Shown: piece by piece, positions 1 through 8,608 of the stretch
Position numbering within the stretch: position 1 is the stretch's first letter
Layout: each line of letters begins with the position of its first letter
From: JAXLYX01 sp046351215
Lineage (GTDB): Bacteria > Myxococcota_A > Polyangia > Polyangiales > Houyiibacteriaceae
DNA length: 64,000 nucleotides
Assembly (NCBI GenBank): GCA_046351215.1
Contig: JAXLYX010000005.1
Span: 62,001 to 126,000, forward strand
Direction: 5' to 3'
The notes under the pieces: model-generated
Told to the model about the DNA's origin: nothing
The model's database searches: none
Seen by the model: only the letters and a program-made list of their open reading frames with translations
Position numbers and translations under genes: made by a program

Positions 1-540
1 GGTGGCACGCTCGCCCTCTCGCTCGTGGTCGACCACCAGGACGGCCGTCGCGGCGTCGACATGCTGCGCGCTCCGCTCGTGCTCGGAGAGGCCGCCCTCG
101 TGACGATGGGCGTGGTCTCGCTCCTCAAGAACACGCTCGGCGAATGCCGACCGCGCGCGTGGGACGAAGCCTCCCACGCCTGCGTGGGCACCGATCCGGG
201 CCACCCCACCGAGGACGATCGACGCTCGTGGCCCTCGGGCCACACGGCGCCCGCGTTCGCGATGGTGGGCGCCACGCTCGCGCTCGCGATCCTGCCGACC
301 GGGGGACGTCCTCGCTACCTGCCCGTCCTCGCGCTCGCGACCGTGCTCGCCGGCGCGACGATGTCCCTCCGCGTCGTCGCCGGGGCCCACGACTGGGCCG
401 ACACGACGAGCGGCGCGGCGATCGGCCTCGGCCTCGGCTTCGCGAGCGCGGCCACGCACCTCGTGCGCACCGGGGGGCCGAGCGTGTCGCTCTCCGCCGA
501 TGGCAGGCGCGCGCTCGTCGTCCTCCGCGGGCGCTTCTAG
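1..540 (+). CDS. PAP2-superfamily phosphatase, 5' end outside window
   Basis: The reading frame is open from base 1, so the N-terminus is missing. The visible part carries the three phosphatase signatures of the PAP2 (type 2 phosphatidic acid phosphatase/haloperoxidase) superfamily in order: a KxxxxxxRP segment (KNTLGECRPRAW), a PSGH motif (RSWPSGHTAPAFA) and the RxxxxxHxxxD block (SLRVVAGAHDWADTTSG) containing the catalytic His. Hydrophobic stretches between motifs suggest membrane segments, so it probably dephosphorylates a lipid phosphate (phosphatidic acid or undecaprenyl pyrophosphate) at the membrane; the substrate cannot be read from sequence. It ends with TAG inside a CTAG that also supplies the stop of the convergent gene. 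Confidence 0.85.
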   Translation, partial: GGTLALSLVVDHQDGRRGVDMLRAPLVLGEAALVTMGVVSLLKNTLGECRPRAWDEASHACVGTDPGHPTEDDRRSWPSGHTAPAFAMVGATLALAILPTGGRPRYLPVLALATVLAGATMSLRVVAGAHDWADTTSGAAIGLGLGFASAATHLVRTGGPSVSLSADGRRALVVLRGRF

Positions 541-1385
541 GCCTTGCGCTCCTGCTCGAGCCGGGCGAGCCGCCTCAGGACCTCGGCGTTCATGTGATCG
601 AGCTTCTGGTGCAGGTGCGCGATCTCGAGCTCGGCCTTGAGGTTCACCTGGTACTCGATGTCGTTTCGCACCCGGTCGCGCGAGACCTGGCGGTTCTGGC
701 TGAGCAGGACGAAGACCGAGAGGATGATCGCCTCGAGCGAGACGACCATCGTCAGCAGGCCGAACGGGAACGGATCGAAGCCACCGATCGGCATCCGCGC
801 GATCGGCGGCACGTTGAGGAGGATCCACACCGCGAACGCGACGATGTGGAGGAAGAGGAAGGGCATGGAGCCGCTGAAGTCCGCGATCCAGTCGGACGCC
901 TTCTCGACGAAGCTCCGATGGTCCTCGGTCTCCTCGTTGATGTCGCGAGACGCCGTGTGACGCAGGAGGCGCGAGGTCTCGCGGAGCCGGCGCCCGGTCG
1001 CGGCGAGGAGATCCATCGCGGCGCCGGGGCGCATGCGGATGAACTCGTCGAGGTCCCCACGATCGACGACGATCGCCTCGAGATCCTTCGTGACGAGGGC
1101 CGACGAATTTCGCGCGCCCCCGTCGAGGAGGGAGATCTCGCCGAAGAAATCACCGGCCGTCGCCGTCTCGAGGACGATCTTGTTGCCGGTGTCGTTGCGG
1201 ATGTAGAGCTCGACCTCGCCCTGCTGCACGACGAACATCGAGTCGCCGGGATCGCCGAGGTGGAAGAGGTAGCCGCCGGCTTCGACGCGGATCGTGTCGA
1301 GCCGGTCGGCGAGCACCGCCCGCTCCTGATCGTCGAGGAGGGCGAAGAACGGAACCTGGGAGAGGATGTCGGAATCGGTGGCCAT
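537..1385 (-). CDS. Cyclic-nucleotide-binding domain plus DUF1003 membrane protein
   Basis: 282 aa. Residues about 10-130 form a cNMP-binding (CAP_ED) domain: hydrophobic core LFHLGDPGDSMFVVQQGEVE and the phosphate-binding-cassette region GDFFGEISLLDGGARNSSA. After a linker, residues about 165-235 hold two transmembrane helices typical of DUF1003, and the last 40 residues (RVRNDIEYQVNLKAELEI onward) are charged and probably coiled-coil. Probably a membrane protein whose state responds to a cyclic nucleotide or similar ligand; no enzymatic domain is visible. The start is ATG; the stop overlaps the PAP2 gene by 4 nt tail to tail. Function of DUF1003 is unknown to me beyond membrane location. 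Confidence 0.85.
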   Translation of the reverse strand: MATDSDILSQVPFFALLDDQERAVLADRLDTIRVEAGGYLFHLGDPGDSMFVVQQGEVELYIRNDTGNKIVLETATAGDFFGEISLLDGGARNSSALVTKDLEAIVVDRGDLDEFIRMRPGAAMDLLAATGRRLRETSRLLRHTASRDINEETEDHRSFVEKASDWIADFSGSMPFLFLHIVAFAVWILLNVPPIARMPIGGFDPFPFGLLTMVVSLEAIILSVFVLLSQNRQVSRDRVRNDIEYQVNLKAELEIAHLHQKLDHMNAEVLRRLARLEQERKA

Positions 1386-1450
1386 GGTGCGAACCCGGGG
1401 CCCGAACGCGCCCGGAGGCTACACCGGACGCCGCCTCGCGTCCTCCCCCC

Positions 1451-2227
1451 TCAGCGACGATTCTCGAGGCCGTCGTAGAGGGCCTCGAACTGGTTCGTGA
1501 GCTTGTGACCGGGGGCGTACGTGATGAGCGGGTCGCGGGCCTGGTGCGACTCGCGCATCTTCACGGACTGTCCGAGCGTCCACGGAAGGACGGGCAGCCC
1601 CTCCCTCACGAGGTCGTCCATCATCTGCTTCGGCAGCTTCGCGCTCGGGGTGAATTGGTTCACCACGATGCCCTCGAGCGAGAGCCCCGCGTTGTGGTCC
1701 TCGCGGATCTCGGCCACCGCACCGAGCACCGAGTAGAGGGCCTGCCGCGCGAATTCGTCGCAGTCGAAGGGGATGAGGCAGCGGTCGGCGGCGATGAGGG
1801 CCGCTCGCGTGTAGAAGTTCAACGCGGGCGCGGTGTCGATGTAGATGCGGTCGAAGTAGCGGTCGAGCTCCTTGAGCGCGTCGCGCAGCTTGTAGATCTT
1901 CTGCCGCCCCTCGAGCCTCGGGACGAGGGCGTCGAGCCCCGGCCCCGCGGGGATCACGGAGAGGTTCGGGAACCGGCTCCGGTGGACGTAGTCCATGGGG
2001 CCCTTCTTCGAGAGGAAGTTCAGGGCGAGCGTCTGCTCGAAGAAGTCCTCGATCGTCGGAGAGAGCTCGGACGGCTTGCGCTGCAGGAGGTACTCGGTGG
2101 CGTTCGCCTGCGGATCGAGGTCGACGACGAGCGTCCGATAGCCGCGATTCGCCGCGATCGCGGCCAGGTTGCAGGCGATGCTGGACTTGCCGACGCCGCC
2201 CTTCTGCGTGAAGACCACCCTGCGCAC
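1451..2227 (-). CDS. ParA/Soj-family ATPase (orphan, no ParB nearby)
   Basis: 258 aa from a GTG start chosen because AGGGAGGTGG lies 4-13 nt upstream and the protein then begins directly with the ParA fold (VRRVVFTQKGGVGKSSIAC). The frame stays open upstream to 2275 but that extension lacks ParA similarity. Deviant Walker A KGGVGKSS with the signature Lys, Walker A' VVDLDPQANATEYLL and a later RIYIDTAPALNFY block (Walker B-like) are present. ParA-type ATPases dimerise on ATP and position chromosomes, plasmids or protein complexes on the nucleoid. There is no ParB, parS or cargo gene beside it, so its cargo is unknown; length and lack of an N-terminal HTH fit small (type Ib/MinD-like or orphan) ParA proteins. 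Confidence 0.88.
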   Translation of the reverse strand: MRRVVFTQKGGVGKSSIACNLAAIAANRGYRTLVVDLDPQANATEYLLQRKPSELSPTIEDFFEQTLALNFLSKKGPMDYVHRSRFPNLSVIPAGPGLDALVPRLEGRQKIYKLRDALKELDRYFDRIYIDTAPALNFYTRAALIAADRCLIPFDCDEFARQALYSVLGAVAEIREDHNAGLSLEGIVVNQFTPSAKLPKQMMDDLVREGLPVLPWTLGQSVKMRESHQARDPLITYAPGHKLTNQFEALYDGLENRR

Positions 2228-2285
2228 GCTCCACCTCCCTCGGGGGCGGTGTACCACAAAGGGCGCATTCGTCACCGGCCCGGCC

Positions 2286-2936
2286 TCAGCGCGTCGCCAC
2301 CCCGACCGGGCAGCTGACGCCGGTCCCGCCGAGCCCGCAGTAGCCCATCGGGTTCTTGCCGAGGTACTGCTGATGGTAGTCCTCGGCGAAGTAGAACGGC
2401 CCTGCCTCCGCGATCTCCGTCGTGATGGGACCGAAGCCGGCCGCCGCGAGGCGCTCCTCGTACGCGCCGCGGATCCGGATCGCGAGGGCGTGCTGCGCGG
2501 AGCCGTACGTGAAGATCGCCGAGCGGTACTGCGTCCCCACGTCGTTGCCCTGGCGCATGCCCTGCGTCGGATCGTGGCTCTCGAAGAACGTGCGGAGGAG
2601 CGCCTCGTAGCCGATTCGTGCCGGATCGAAGATCACGCGCACGACCTCGGTATGGCCCGTCCGCCCCGAGCAGACCTCCTCGTAGGTCGGATTCGGCGTG
2701 TAGCCGCCGGCATAGCCGACCGCGGTCGAATGCACGCCCTCGAGCTGCCAGAACTTCCGTTCCGCGCCCCAGAAGCATCCGAGCCCGAAGACGGCGCGCT
2801 CGAAGCCCTCGAACGGCCCCTCGAGCGGCGTTCCGAGCACGAAGTGGACCTCGGGGACGGGGATCGCGACGTCACGGCCCCGAAGGGCCTCGGTCGGGCT
2901 CGGCATGCGCAGCTTCTTCGAATCGACGAACCACAT
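2286..2936 (-). CDS. msrA: Peptide methionine-(S)-S-oxide reductase MsrA
   Basis: 216 aa. The catalytic Cys is in the MsrA motif GCFWGAERKFW, followed by the conserved GYAGGYTPNPTYEEVCSGRT, and EVVRVIFDPARIGYEALL. The C-terminus YCGLGGTGVSCPVG has the Cys residues expected for resolving the disulfide with thioredoxin. It repairs oxidised methionine in proteins in the cytosol. The N-terminal 40 residues before the catalytic loop are longer than in minimal MsrA, as in E. coli-type enzymes. It lies between the ParA gene and the histidine kinase on the same strand with 58-nt and 52-nt gaps, so co-transcription is possible but not shown. Confidence 0.96.
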   Translation of the reverse strand: MWFVDSKKLRMPSPTEALRGRDVAIPVPEVHFVLGTPLEGPFEGFERAVFGLGCFWGAERKFWQLEGVHSTAVGYAGGYTPNPTYEEVCSGRTGHTEVVRVIFDPARIGYEALLRTFFESHDPTQGMRQGNDVGTQYRSAIFTYGSAQHALAIRIRGAYEERLAAAGFGPITTEIAEAGPFYFAEDYHQQYLGKNPMGYCGLGGTGVSCPVGVATR

Positions 2937-2988
2937 GGACGGACCTCGCTCCTTCCTTCGGACGTCGTACGCCGAGGCGCAAGGGGTG

Positions 2989-4584
2989 TTACGCCGGAGG
3001 GCCCCCGAGGGCGTCGAGTGCCGCGCGGCTCCCCTCCACGGCGGCGAGGAGCGAGTCCGGACGCAGGGGCTTCTTCAGCGTCGGGACGGCGCGCGCGGCG
3101 AGCTCTTCCCGCACCCGGGGCTCCTCGTGCGAAGCCGTCACGACGAAGGTGCTCTGGGCGAGCCCGGGGCGATTCGCACCGATCCAATCGAGGACGCCGA
3201 AGCCGTCCACCTCGGGGAGAGCGATCTCGGTCAGCACGACGTCGACGTGGGCCCCCGAGACGAGGAGGTCGATCGCCTCGCGCCCGTCACGGGCGAGCAT
3301 CATGCGGTAGCGGGCGCCGAGGAAACGGCTCATGGCGCGCAGGACGCGCTCGTCCTCGTCGACGACCAGGACGACGAGAGGAGTCGCCTTGGCGACGATC
3401 GTGCCTCGCGGCGCGCTCTTCAGGTAGGCCTCGCGGACGACGTCCTGGGCCGGCACGGGGACGAGGCAGACGAAGTTCGCCCCCTCCCCCACGACCGAAT
3501 CGACGAGCAGGTCGCCCCCGAGCTTGCGCAGGATGGCGCGCGAGATCGAGAGCCCGAGCCCCGAGCCGAGCTCCTTGGGCTTGGTGGTGAAGAAGGGGTC
3601 GAAGATCCGCTCGAGCGTCTCGCTCGCGATGCCCGGCCCCGTGTCGGAGATCGAGATGGCGACGAATCGGTCGTCGGCGCGCGCGCGGATGCGGACGCGG
3701 TGGATGGGTCGCTCGACCTCGCGGATCGCGTGCGCGGCATTCACGAGGAGGTTCGTGACGACCTGCGTGAGGCGGCTCCGCGGGACGACGAGGGGAGGAA
3801 GGTCGTCGGGGAAGTCGCGCTCGATCACGCCGTTGCGCGTGACCTCCCGGCCGACGAGCCGCACGCATTGGTCCACGACGTCGGCGACGTCGACGATCGT
3901 GGGCCGCTCGTCCGAGTCGCTGCGCGCGTAGACCCGGAGGTCGGCGACGATGTCGGCGATGTGCGCCGTCGCCGTCGACATGTCCTCGAGGAGGCGATCG
4001 GCGTCGAGCGCCTTGCGGCCACGACGGATCGAGGCGGCGAGACGCTCGACCTCGTCGGCTGCCATGGGTGCCTTTCGCAGGGCCGCCGCATCGAGCGCGA
4101 GACCGACGTCGAAGAGCGGTCCGAGAGCGCGCTTCGCGGCCTCGATCGAGAGACTGATGGCCGAGAGGGGGTTGTTGATCTCGTGCCCGATCCCGGCCAC
4201 GAGCGTGCCGAGCGCAGCGAGCTTGTCCGCCTGGGCGGCGCTCTCGGTCACCCGATCGTGGTCTCGGCGATGACGCACTCGCACGTCGAGCCGCTCGAGG
4301 AAGGCGAGCAGCCTGTCGGCGTCGAGCCGCTCCAGGACCTCGACCTCGTCGGCGCCACCGGCGAGCGCATCGAGCACCGCCCCCCGCGATCCGACGAGGA
4401 AGCCGATCGGTGCCGAGCCGAGCTCCTCGCGCGCGGCCATCGCGGCCGAGAGCCCCTGTCCCGCCGCCTTGTGCACGACCACGTCGCACGGAGCGGCCTC
4501 GCCGAGGGATTCGACGATCGCGACCACTCGGGGGACGAGCGCCTCGTCCTGCACGAACAGGTGGACGGCCTCTCGGGACGACAT
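2989..4584 (-). CDS. Hybrid sensor histidine kinase with degenerate receiver domains
   Basis: 531 aa, soluble. Residues 1-105 look like a divergent receiver-type fold without a convincing phosphoacceptor. Then a HisKA domain (GIGHEINNPLSAISLSIEAA; His is the phosphorylation site) and a HATPase_c domain with N box (VVTNLLVNAAHAI), G1 (DTGPGIASE), F (FDPFFTTKPK) and G2 (GSGLGLSISRAIL). The C-terminal about 120 residues are a receiver: acidic pocket VVDEDERVL, T/S region VVTASHEE and conserved Lys TLKKPL. The phosphoacceptor Asp is replaced by Glu in VVLTEIALPEVDG (codon GAG). Glu cannot accept phosphate like Asp and sometimes mimics it, so the receiver may be constitutively signalling. No cognate response regulator is adjacent. 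Confidence 0.92.
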   Translation of the reverse strand: MSSREAVHLFVQDEALVPRVVAIVESLGEAAPCDVVVHKAAGQGLSAAMAAREELGSAPIGFLVGSRGAVLDALAGGADEVEVLERLDADRLLAFLERLDVRVRHRRDHDRVTESAAQADKLAALGTLVAGIGHEINNPLSAISLSIEAAKRALGPLFDVGLALDAAALRKAPMAADEVERLAASIRRGRKALDADRLLEDMSTATAHIADIVADLRVYARSDSDERPTIVDVADVVDQCVRLVGREVTRNGVIERDFPDDLPPLVVPRSRLTQVVTNLLVNAAHAIREVERPIHRVRIRARADDRFVAISISDTGPGIASETLERIFDPFFTTKPKELGSGLGLSISRAILRKLGGDLLVDSVVGEGANFVCLVPVPAQDVVREAYLKSAPRGTIVAKATPLVVLVVDEDERVLRAMSRFLGARYRMMLARDGREAIDLLVSGAHVDVVLTEIALPEVDGFGVLDWIGANRPGLAQSTFVVTASHEEPRVREELAARAVPTLKKPLRPDSLLAAVEGSRAALDALGGPPA

Positions 4585-4632
4585 CGGCAGCAGGGCCTCC
4601 GTCCCCAGGGTAGCCGTCCTTCCGGGCCCGGG

Positions 4633-5601
4633 TCAGCCCCGGTTCGCCCCGGTTCCCTTCCGGCTCGGGGCCCGGGCGGTCCGGGCCCCGGGGGCGAGGG
4701 CCCTCCGTCCGGCCTTCGCCGCCTCGTCGGCGAACCCGGCGACGTCCCGGGCGAGGGTTCGAGCGGGCTCGGGGAGGAGCTCGTCCATCCGACTCGCGAG
4801 CCGGCGCGTGGGATCGTTCGCCTGGAGCTCGAGGAGCTCCGCGATCGCATGCTCCACCGCCGCCTTCGTCCGATCGCGTACCTCGCGGGCGTTCGCCTCC
4901 GACGCCTCCCCGCGGAAGCGATCGACCCGGATCGGCGGCTCGAACTGGTAGTAGAAGCGCTCCGGCCGCGGGATCGGCGTCGGACCCACGCCCTTCACGA
5001 GGGGCACGAGCGCGTCCTGCCGGAGGTCGAGCTTCGTGACGACCTTCCCGAGCGGGCTCGCGAGCAGGTCGTCGCCGTCGACGAGGATGTCGAACATCTC
5101 CTCGCCGCCGACGGTGGCGTACGGCACGACGGTGCAGCCGTTCTCGATGGCCATCTTCGCGAAGCCGAGACGGTTGCCCCAGAGCAGCTTGTACTTCTCG
5201 CCCCGGCGCTTCGCGACCTCGCGGGCGCCGCCCGGGAAGACGAGGACGCACTCGCCGTGCTGCATGAGCGCGCGGCAATTCTCCCGCGTTCCGTCGACGA
5301 CCCCGAACCGCGTGAGCACCTCGCCCCAGACGGGCACCTTGAAGTGGAGGTGATCGCCCAGAGGCCGCAGGAAGATCCCCTTCTCGCGCAGGAGGTGATC
5401 GAAGAGCACCACCGCGTCGAGCCCGCTGTAGACGACGTGGTTCCCGACGAAGAGCAGCGGCCGATCGTCGGGGATGTGCTCGAGGCCGCGGAAGACCGGC
5501 GAGACCAGCTTCCGCGGCACCTTCACCGCCGCGTGGAACCGACGGAGGAGAGCCGCCCCCGGCCGCTCGAACGAGACTGCGTTCGACGAGGGTTTCGTCA
5601 T
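4633..5601 (-). CDS. Lysophospholipid/diacylglycerol acyltransferase-family protein
   Basis: 322 aa. Contains the LPLAT/PlsC-like motifs: an NH-x-x-x-x-x-x-D block (FVGNHVVYSGLDAVVLF), then FPGGAREV and a downstream VVPYATVGGEEMF. This arrangement resembles the DAGAT/'hemolysin-like' acyltransferase branch rather than canonical PlsC. It would transfer an acyl chain from acyl-CoA or acyl-ACP to a glycerolipid, alcohol or lysolipid at the inner membrane. It begins 10 nt after the aldehyde dehydrogenase stop, so the two are very probably one operon, consistent with fatty aldehyde/lipid turnover. The C-terminus after about residue 290 is Ala/Arg/Pro-rich and low complexity. Acceptor lipid not determinable. 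Confidence 0.85.
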   Translation of the reverse strand: MTKPSSNAVSFERPGAALLRRFHAAVKVPRKLVSPVFRGLEHIPDDRPLLFVGNHVVYSGLDAVVLFDHLLREKGIFLRPLGDHLHFKVPVWGEVLTRFGVVDGTRENCRALMQHGECVLVFPGGAREVAKRRGEKYKLLWGNRLGFAKMAIENGCTVVPYATVGGEEMFDILVDGDDLLASPLGKVVTKLDLRQDALVPLVKGVGPTPIPRPERFYYQFEPPIRVDRFRGEASEANAREVRDRTKAAVEHAIAELLELQANDPTRRLASRMDELLPEPARTLARDVAGFADEAAKAGRRALAPGARTARAPSRKGTGANRG

Positions 5602-5611
5602 GGCGCCAGGC

Positions 5612-7039
5612 TCAGAGCGCGGCCTTGATGAGCTTCAGCTTCGTCTCGGAGAAGGGCGGATAGGTGATCGTGGGCTCGAGGAAGGTCGGCTTGTGGAGCA
5701 CGGCCTTGTGGTGGGTGAAGACCTCGAACGTCCGACGGCCGTGGTAGGCGCCCATGCCGCTCTCGCCGACTCCGCCGAAGGGCAGGTCGGGCACCATGAA
5801 GTGCAGCACGACGTGGTTCACGCAGACCCCGCCCGAGCTCGTGCGCTCGAGGAAGGCGTCCGAGACCGAGCCGTCGCCCGTGAAGCAGTAGAGCGCGAGG
5901 GGCTTCGGGCGAGCGTTGACGAAGCGGATCGCCTCTTCGTGGCCCTTCACCTTCAGCACCGGCAGGATGGGCCCGAAGATCTCGTCCTGCATGACCGGCG
6001 AGTCGGCCGCGACTCCCTTGAGGATGGTCGGCGCGAGGTAGCGCTCCGACGGGTCGAGCTGGCCACCGCACACGGTCTCGCCGCTCCCGAGCAGCTTCTC
6101 GAGCCGCGCGAGGTGGCGCGTGTTCACGATGCGCGCGTAGTCCGGCGACTTCTTCGGATCGGCACCGTAGAACTCGGTCACCTTGTTCCGCAGCTTCTCG
6201 ACGAGGGCGTCGTGGATGCGCTCGTGGGCGAGGACGTAGTCGGGCGCGATGCACGTCTGGCCGCAGTTCCACCACTTGCCGCTCGAGATGCGCTTCGCCG
6301 CCACGTCGAGATCCGCGGAGGCGTCGACGTAGGTGGGGCTCTTGCCGCCGAGCTCGAGCGTGACGGGCGTGAGGTTCTTCGCGGCCGCCGCCATGACGAT
6401 GCGGCCGACGACGCCGTTGCCGGTGTAGAAGATGTGATCGAAGCACTGGTCGAGCACGGCCGTCGTCTCCTGCACCCCGCCCTCGACGACCTTCACGGCC
6501 GAGGGGTCGAGGTAGCGAGGCAGCATCCTCGCCAGCAGGGACGAGGTCGCCGGCGCCACCTCGGAGGGCTTGAGCACGACGGCGTTGCCGGCGGCCAGCG
6601 CTCCGAGCATGGGGACCACCGCGAGCTGGAACGGGTAGTTCCAGGGGGCGATGACGAGCACCACACCGAGGGGGTCGCGGCGGATCTCGCTCCGGCCGGG
6701 CTGGATCGTCATCGGCGTCGGCACGCGCTCGGGCTTCATCCACTCGGCGACGTTCTTGAGGAGGAACTCGGCCTCGTGCTTCGTGGTCGCGAGCTCGGCC
6801 GCGAACGCCTCGAGCCGGGGCTTGCCGAGGTCCGCATGGAGCGCCGCGAGGATCTCGTCCTCGTGCTCGCGGATCAGACGGACCACGCCGGCGAGCTGCG
6901 CCTTGCGCCACTCCACCGGCCGCGTCCGCCCGGCGTCGAACGCGTCGCGGCATCCGCGCACGAGGGCCGGGATCTCGCTCAGGGCCGTCCTCGGCTCGGA
7001 ACCGCTCGTGCTCGAAGCGCTCGCCGCCTGTACCGTCAT
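5612..7039 (-). CDS. Class-3-type aldehyde dehydrogenase (NAD(P)+)
   Basis: 475 aa. Full ALDH fold: NAD-binding segment VVLVIAPWNYPFQL with the conserved Asn-Tyr-Pro, KPSEVAP, the catalytic Glu in TLELGGKSP and catalytic Cys in NCGQTCIAPDYV, then EEIFGPILPVLKV-type residues (DEIFGPILPVLKV). Length and the AP-x-Y-V sequence after the Cys match the short ALDH3/fatty-aldehyde branch rather than the 500-residue ALDH1/2 group. It oxidises aldehydes, probably medium- or long-chain, to acids. It is first in a likely operon with the acyltransferase downstream. Start ATG at 7039. Confidence 0.94.
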   Translation of the reverse strand: MTVQAASASSTSGSEPRTALSEIPALVRGCRDAFDAGRTRPVEWRKAQLAGVVRLIREHEDEILAALHADLGKPRLEAFAAELATTKHEAEFLLKNVAEWMKPERVPTPMTIQPGRSEIRRDPLGVVLVIAPWNYPFQLAVVPMLGALAAGNAVVLKPSEVAPATSSLLARMLPRYLDPSAVKVVEGGVQETTAVLDQCFDHIFYTGNGVVGRIVMAAAAKNLTPVTLELGGKSPTYVDASADLDVAAKRISSGKWWNCGQTCIAPDYVLAHERIHDALVEKLRNKVTEFYGADPKKSPDYARIVNTRHLARLEKLLGSGETVCGGQLDPSERYLAPTILKGVAADSPVMQDEIFGPILPVLKVKGHEEAIRFVNARPKPLALYCFTGDGSVSDAFLERTSSGGVCVNHVVLHFMVPDLPFGGVGESGMGAYHGRRTFEVFTHHKAVLHKPTFLEPTITYPPFSETKLKLIKAAL

Positions 7040-7134
7040 GATGTCCCTCTCGTCTTTCCTGCCCGCACCCGGACCGCGGATGGTCGTATTGTTGTACCTG
7101 ACCGCCCGGCCGGAAAGGGGGACGGAACGACGAA

Positions 7135-7163
7135 GGCCGCGTGTCCCGAGGGGGAACGCGGCC
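7135..7163 (-). terminator. Likely intrinsic terminator hairpin
   Basis: An 8-bp perfect stem (GGCCGCGT 7135-7142 against ACGCGGCC 7156-7163) with a 13-nt loop lies 24 nt past the stop of the secreted-protein gene; on the minus strand it is followed by TTCGTCGTTCC, a weak T-rich tail similar to the other hairpins in this window. Confidence 0.55.
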
Positions 7164-7187
7164 TCGTTTCACCCGCCCGGGTGAGGC

Positions 7188-7784
7188 TCACATCGAAGCG
7201 GAGGCGGGGGGCGGCACCACGATGACCGGGGGCGGCACTAGCACCGGCGGCACCTGCGAGCCGTTCTCGTCCGGCGTGCCGGGGTCGATCGACGTGGTCA
7301 CGACGGTCGTGCCGGTCTCGTAGACGTCCTGGCCCGCGCACTGGACGGCCTCGCGCTCGAGCACGTCGAACTTGTCGCGGAGCACCACGAGGAGCGTGTA
7401 CTCGTGCTCGCTCCGATCGGCGTCGCGGTCCTGGACCGCGTCTCGCAGCCCCTCGAGACGCTGCTCCGCCGACTCGACGCTGCCGTTCACCTGCACGGAC
7501 TTCTCGCCGAGACAGGTGACGCGGATGATGTCGTGCGCCGTCCGGGCGTCGTCGACCATGTCGTCGATCCGATCGCCGAGGTGGCGACCGTCGCTGACGA
7601 TCACCTCGCCCTCGTCGATCATCTCTTGCGGAGTCGAGGCCGCGCGTCGCTCGACGCTCGCCGAGCCGCCTTCGGCCGGCTCGGTCCCGGCGCCTTCCGT
7701 CTGCGCTCCGGCGAGCCCGAGACCGGCTCCGACGAGGGAGACCGCTCCGACGAAACCCCACGCGATGATGCGCCGACCCACCAT
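7188..7784 (-). CDS. Secreted hypothetical protein
   Basis: 198 aa from ATG 7784, chosen because CAGGAGAGG lies just upstream and the protein then starts with a clear signal peptide (MVGRRIIAWGFVGAV... ending GLAGAQ). The mature part has an acidic, helical central region with a conserved-looking TCLGEKSVQVNGSV and LLVVLRDKFDVLEREAVQC, containing two Cys, and a C-terminal Pro/Val low-complexity tail (PPVLVPPPVIVVPP). I recognise no family; a periplasmic or surface protein is inferred. It is divergent from the SDR gene across a 161-nt spacer. Confidence 0.75.
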   Translation of the reverse strand: MVGRRIIAWGFVGAVSLVGAGLGLAGAQTEGAGTEPAEGGSASVERRAASTPQEMIDEGEVIVSDGRHLGDRIDDMVDDARTAHDIIRVTCLGEKSVQVNGSVESAEQRLEGLRDAVQDRDADRSEHEYTLLVVLRDKFDVLEREAVQCAGQDVYETGTTVVTTSIDPGTPDENGSQVPPVLVPPPVIVVPPPASASM

Positions 7785-7945
7785 GGACCTCTCCTGAGTG
7801 GTATTCCTATCCCTACGCATCGCCCCTGTCAACGCAGGGTATGGGACGGATGGGCGGCGATGTGGCAGTCTCACGCACCGTCCCCACTCCCGGAGGGTGG
7901 AGGGAGACCGGCGGCCCATGGGCCCCGGAGTCGAGGAGGTCACGG

Positions 7946-8608
7946 ATGTCGCGGAAGGTCTGTGCGATCGTGGGCGTGGGGCCGGGCCTCGGGATGGCGA
8001 TCGCCCGACGCTTCGGACGAGAGGGTTTCGCCCTGGCCCTCGTGGCGAGGAATCCGGACACCCTGCTCGGACTCCGGGACGTCTTGAGGGCCGAGGGCCA
8101 CGAAGCCGTCGCGTTCCGGGCGGACGCCGCTTCCCCGTCGGATCTCGAACGCGCCCTGACCGAGGTCGCGGAGACCCTCGGCCACCCCGCCGTCCTCGTC
8201 TACAACGCCGCGGCTCCGCGGCGCGGAACGCCGACCACCCTCGCCCCGGAGGTCCTCGTCGAGGACTTCCGCGTCGACGTCGTGGGCGCCCTGGCCGCCG
8301 TACGCACCGTCGTGCCGCGCATGAAGGCCCGTGGCGAGGGGACGATCCTGCTCACGGGCGGCGGCTTCGCGCTGCACCCCGTCGCGGACCAGGCCTCGCT
8401 CTCGGTGGGCAAGGCGGCGCTGCGTTCGCTCGCCCTCTGCCTCGCCGAAGAGCTGGCGCCGTGCGGCATCCACGCCGCCACCGTCACCGTGGCCGGCTTC
8501 GTCGCGAAGGGCACGACCTTCGACCCGGACGCGATCGCCGAGACGTTCGTCGAGCTCCACCACGAGCCGAAGGGCTCGTTCCGCTCCGAGGCGGTGTTCC
8601 GGGGCTGA
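7946..8608 (+). CDS. SDR-fold protein lacking the catalytic tyrosine
   Basis: 220 aa; ATG at 7946 follows GAGGAGGT by 5 nt. Rossmann N-terminus with the nucleotide loop CAIVGVGPGLGMAIARRF, LVARNP after beta-2, and NAAAP in place of the usual NAG. The active-site block reads ASLSVGKAALRSL: the YxxxK Lys is present but the Tyr position is Leu, and the Ser position (ILLTGGG) is Thr. Classical SDR proton-relay chemistry is therefore unlikely by the usual route. This branch of SDR proteins is known in many genomes with unassigned function. It converges on the AraC gene, whose tail overlaps its last 125 nt. Confidence 0.85.
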   Translation: MSRKVCAIVGVGPGLGMAIARRFGREGFALALVARNPDTLLGLRDVLRAEGHEAVAFRADAASPSDLERALTEVAETLGHPAVLVYNAAAPRRGTPTTLAPEVLVEDFRVDVVGALAAVRTVVPRMKARGEGTILLTGGGFALHPVADQASLSVGKAALRSLALCLAEELAPCGIHAATVTVAGFVAKGTTFDPDAIAETFVELHHEPKGSFRSEAVFRG

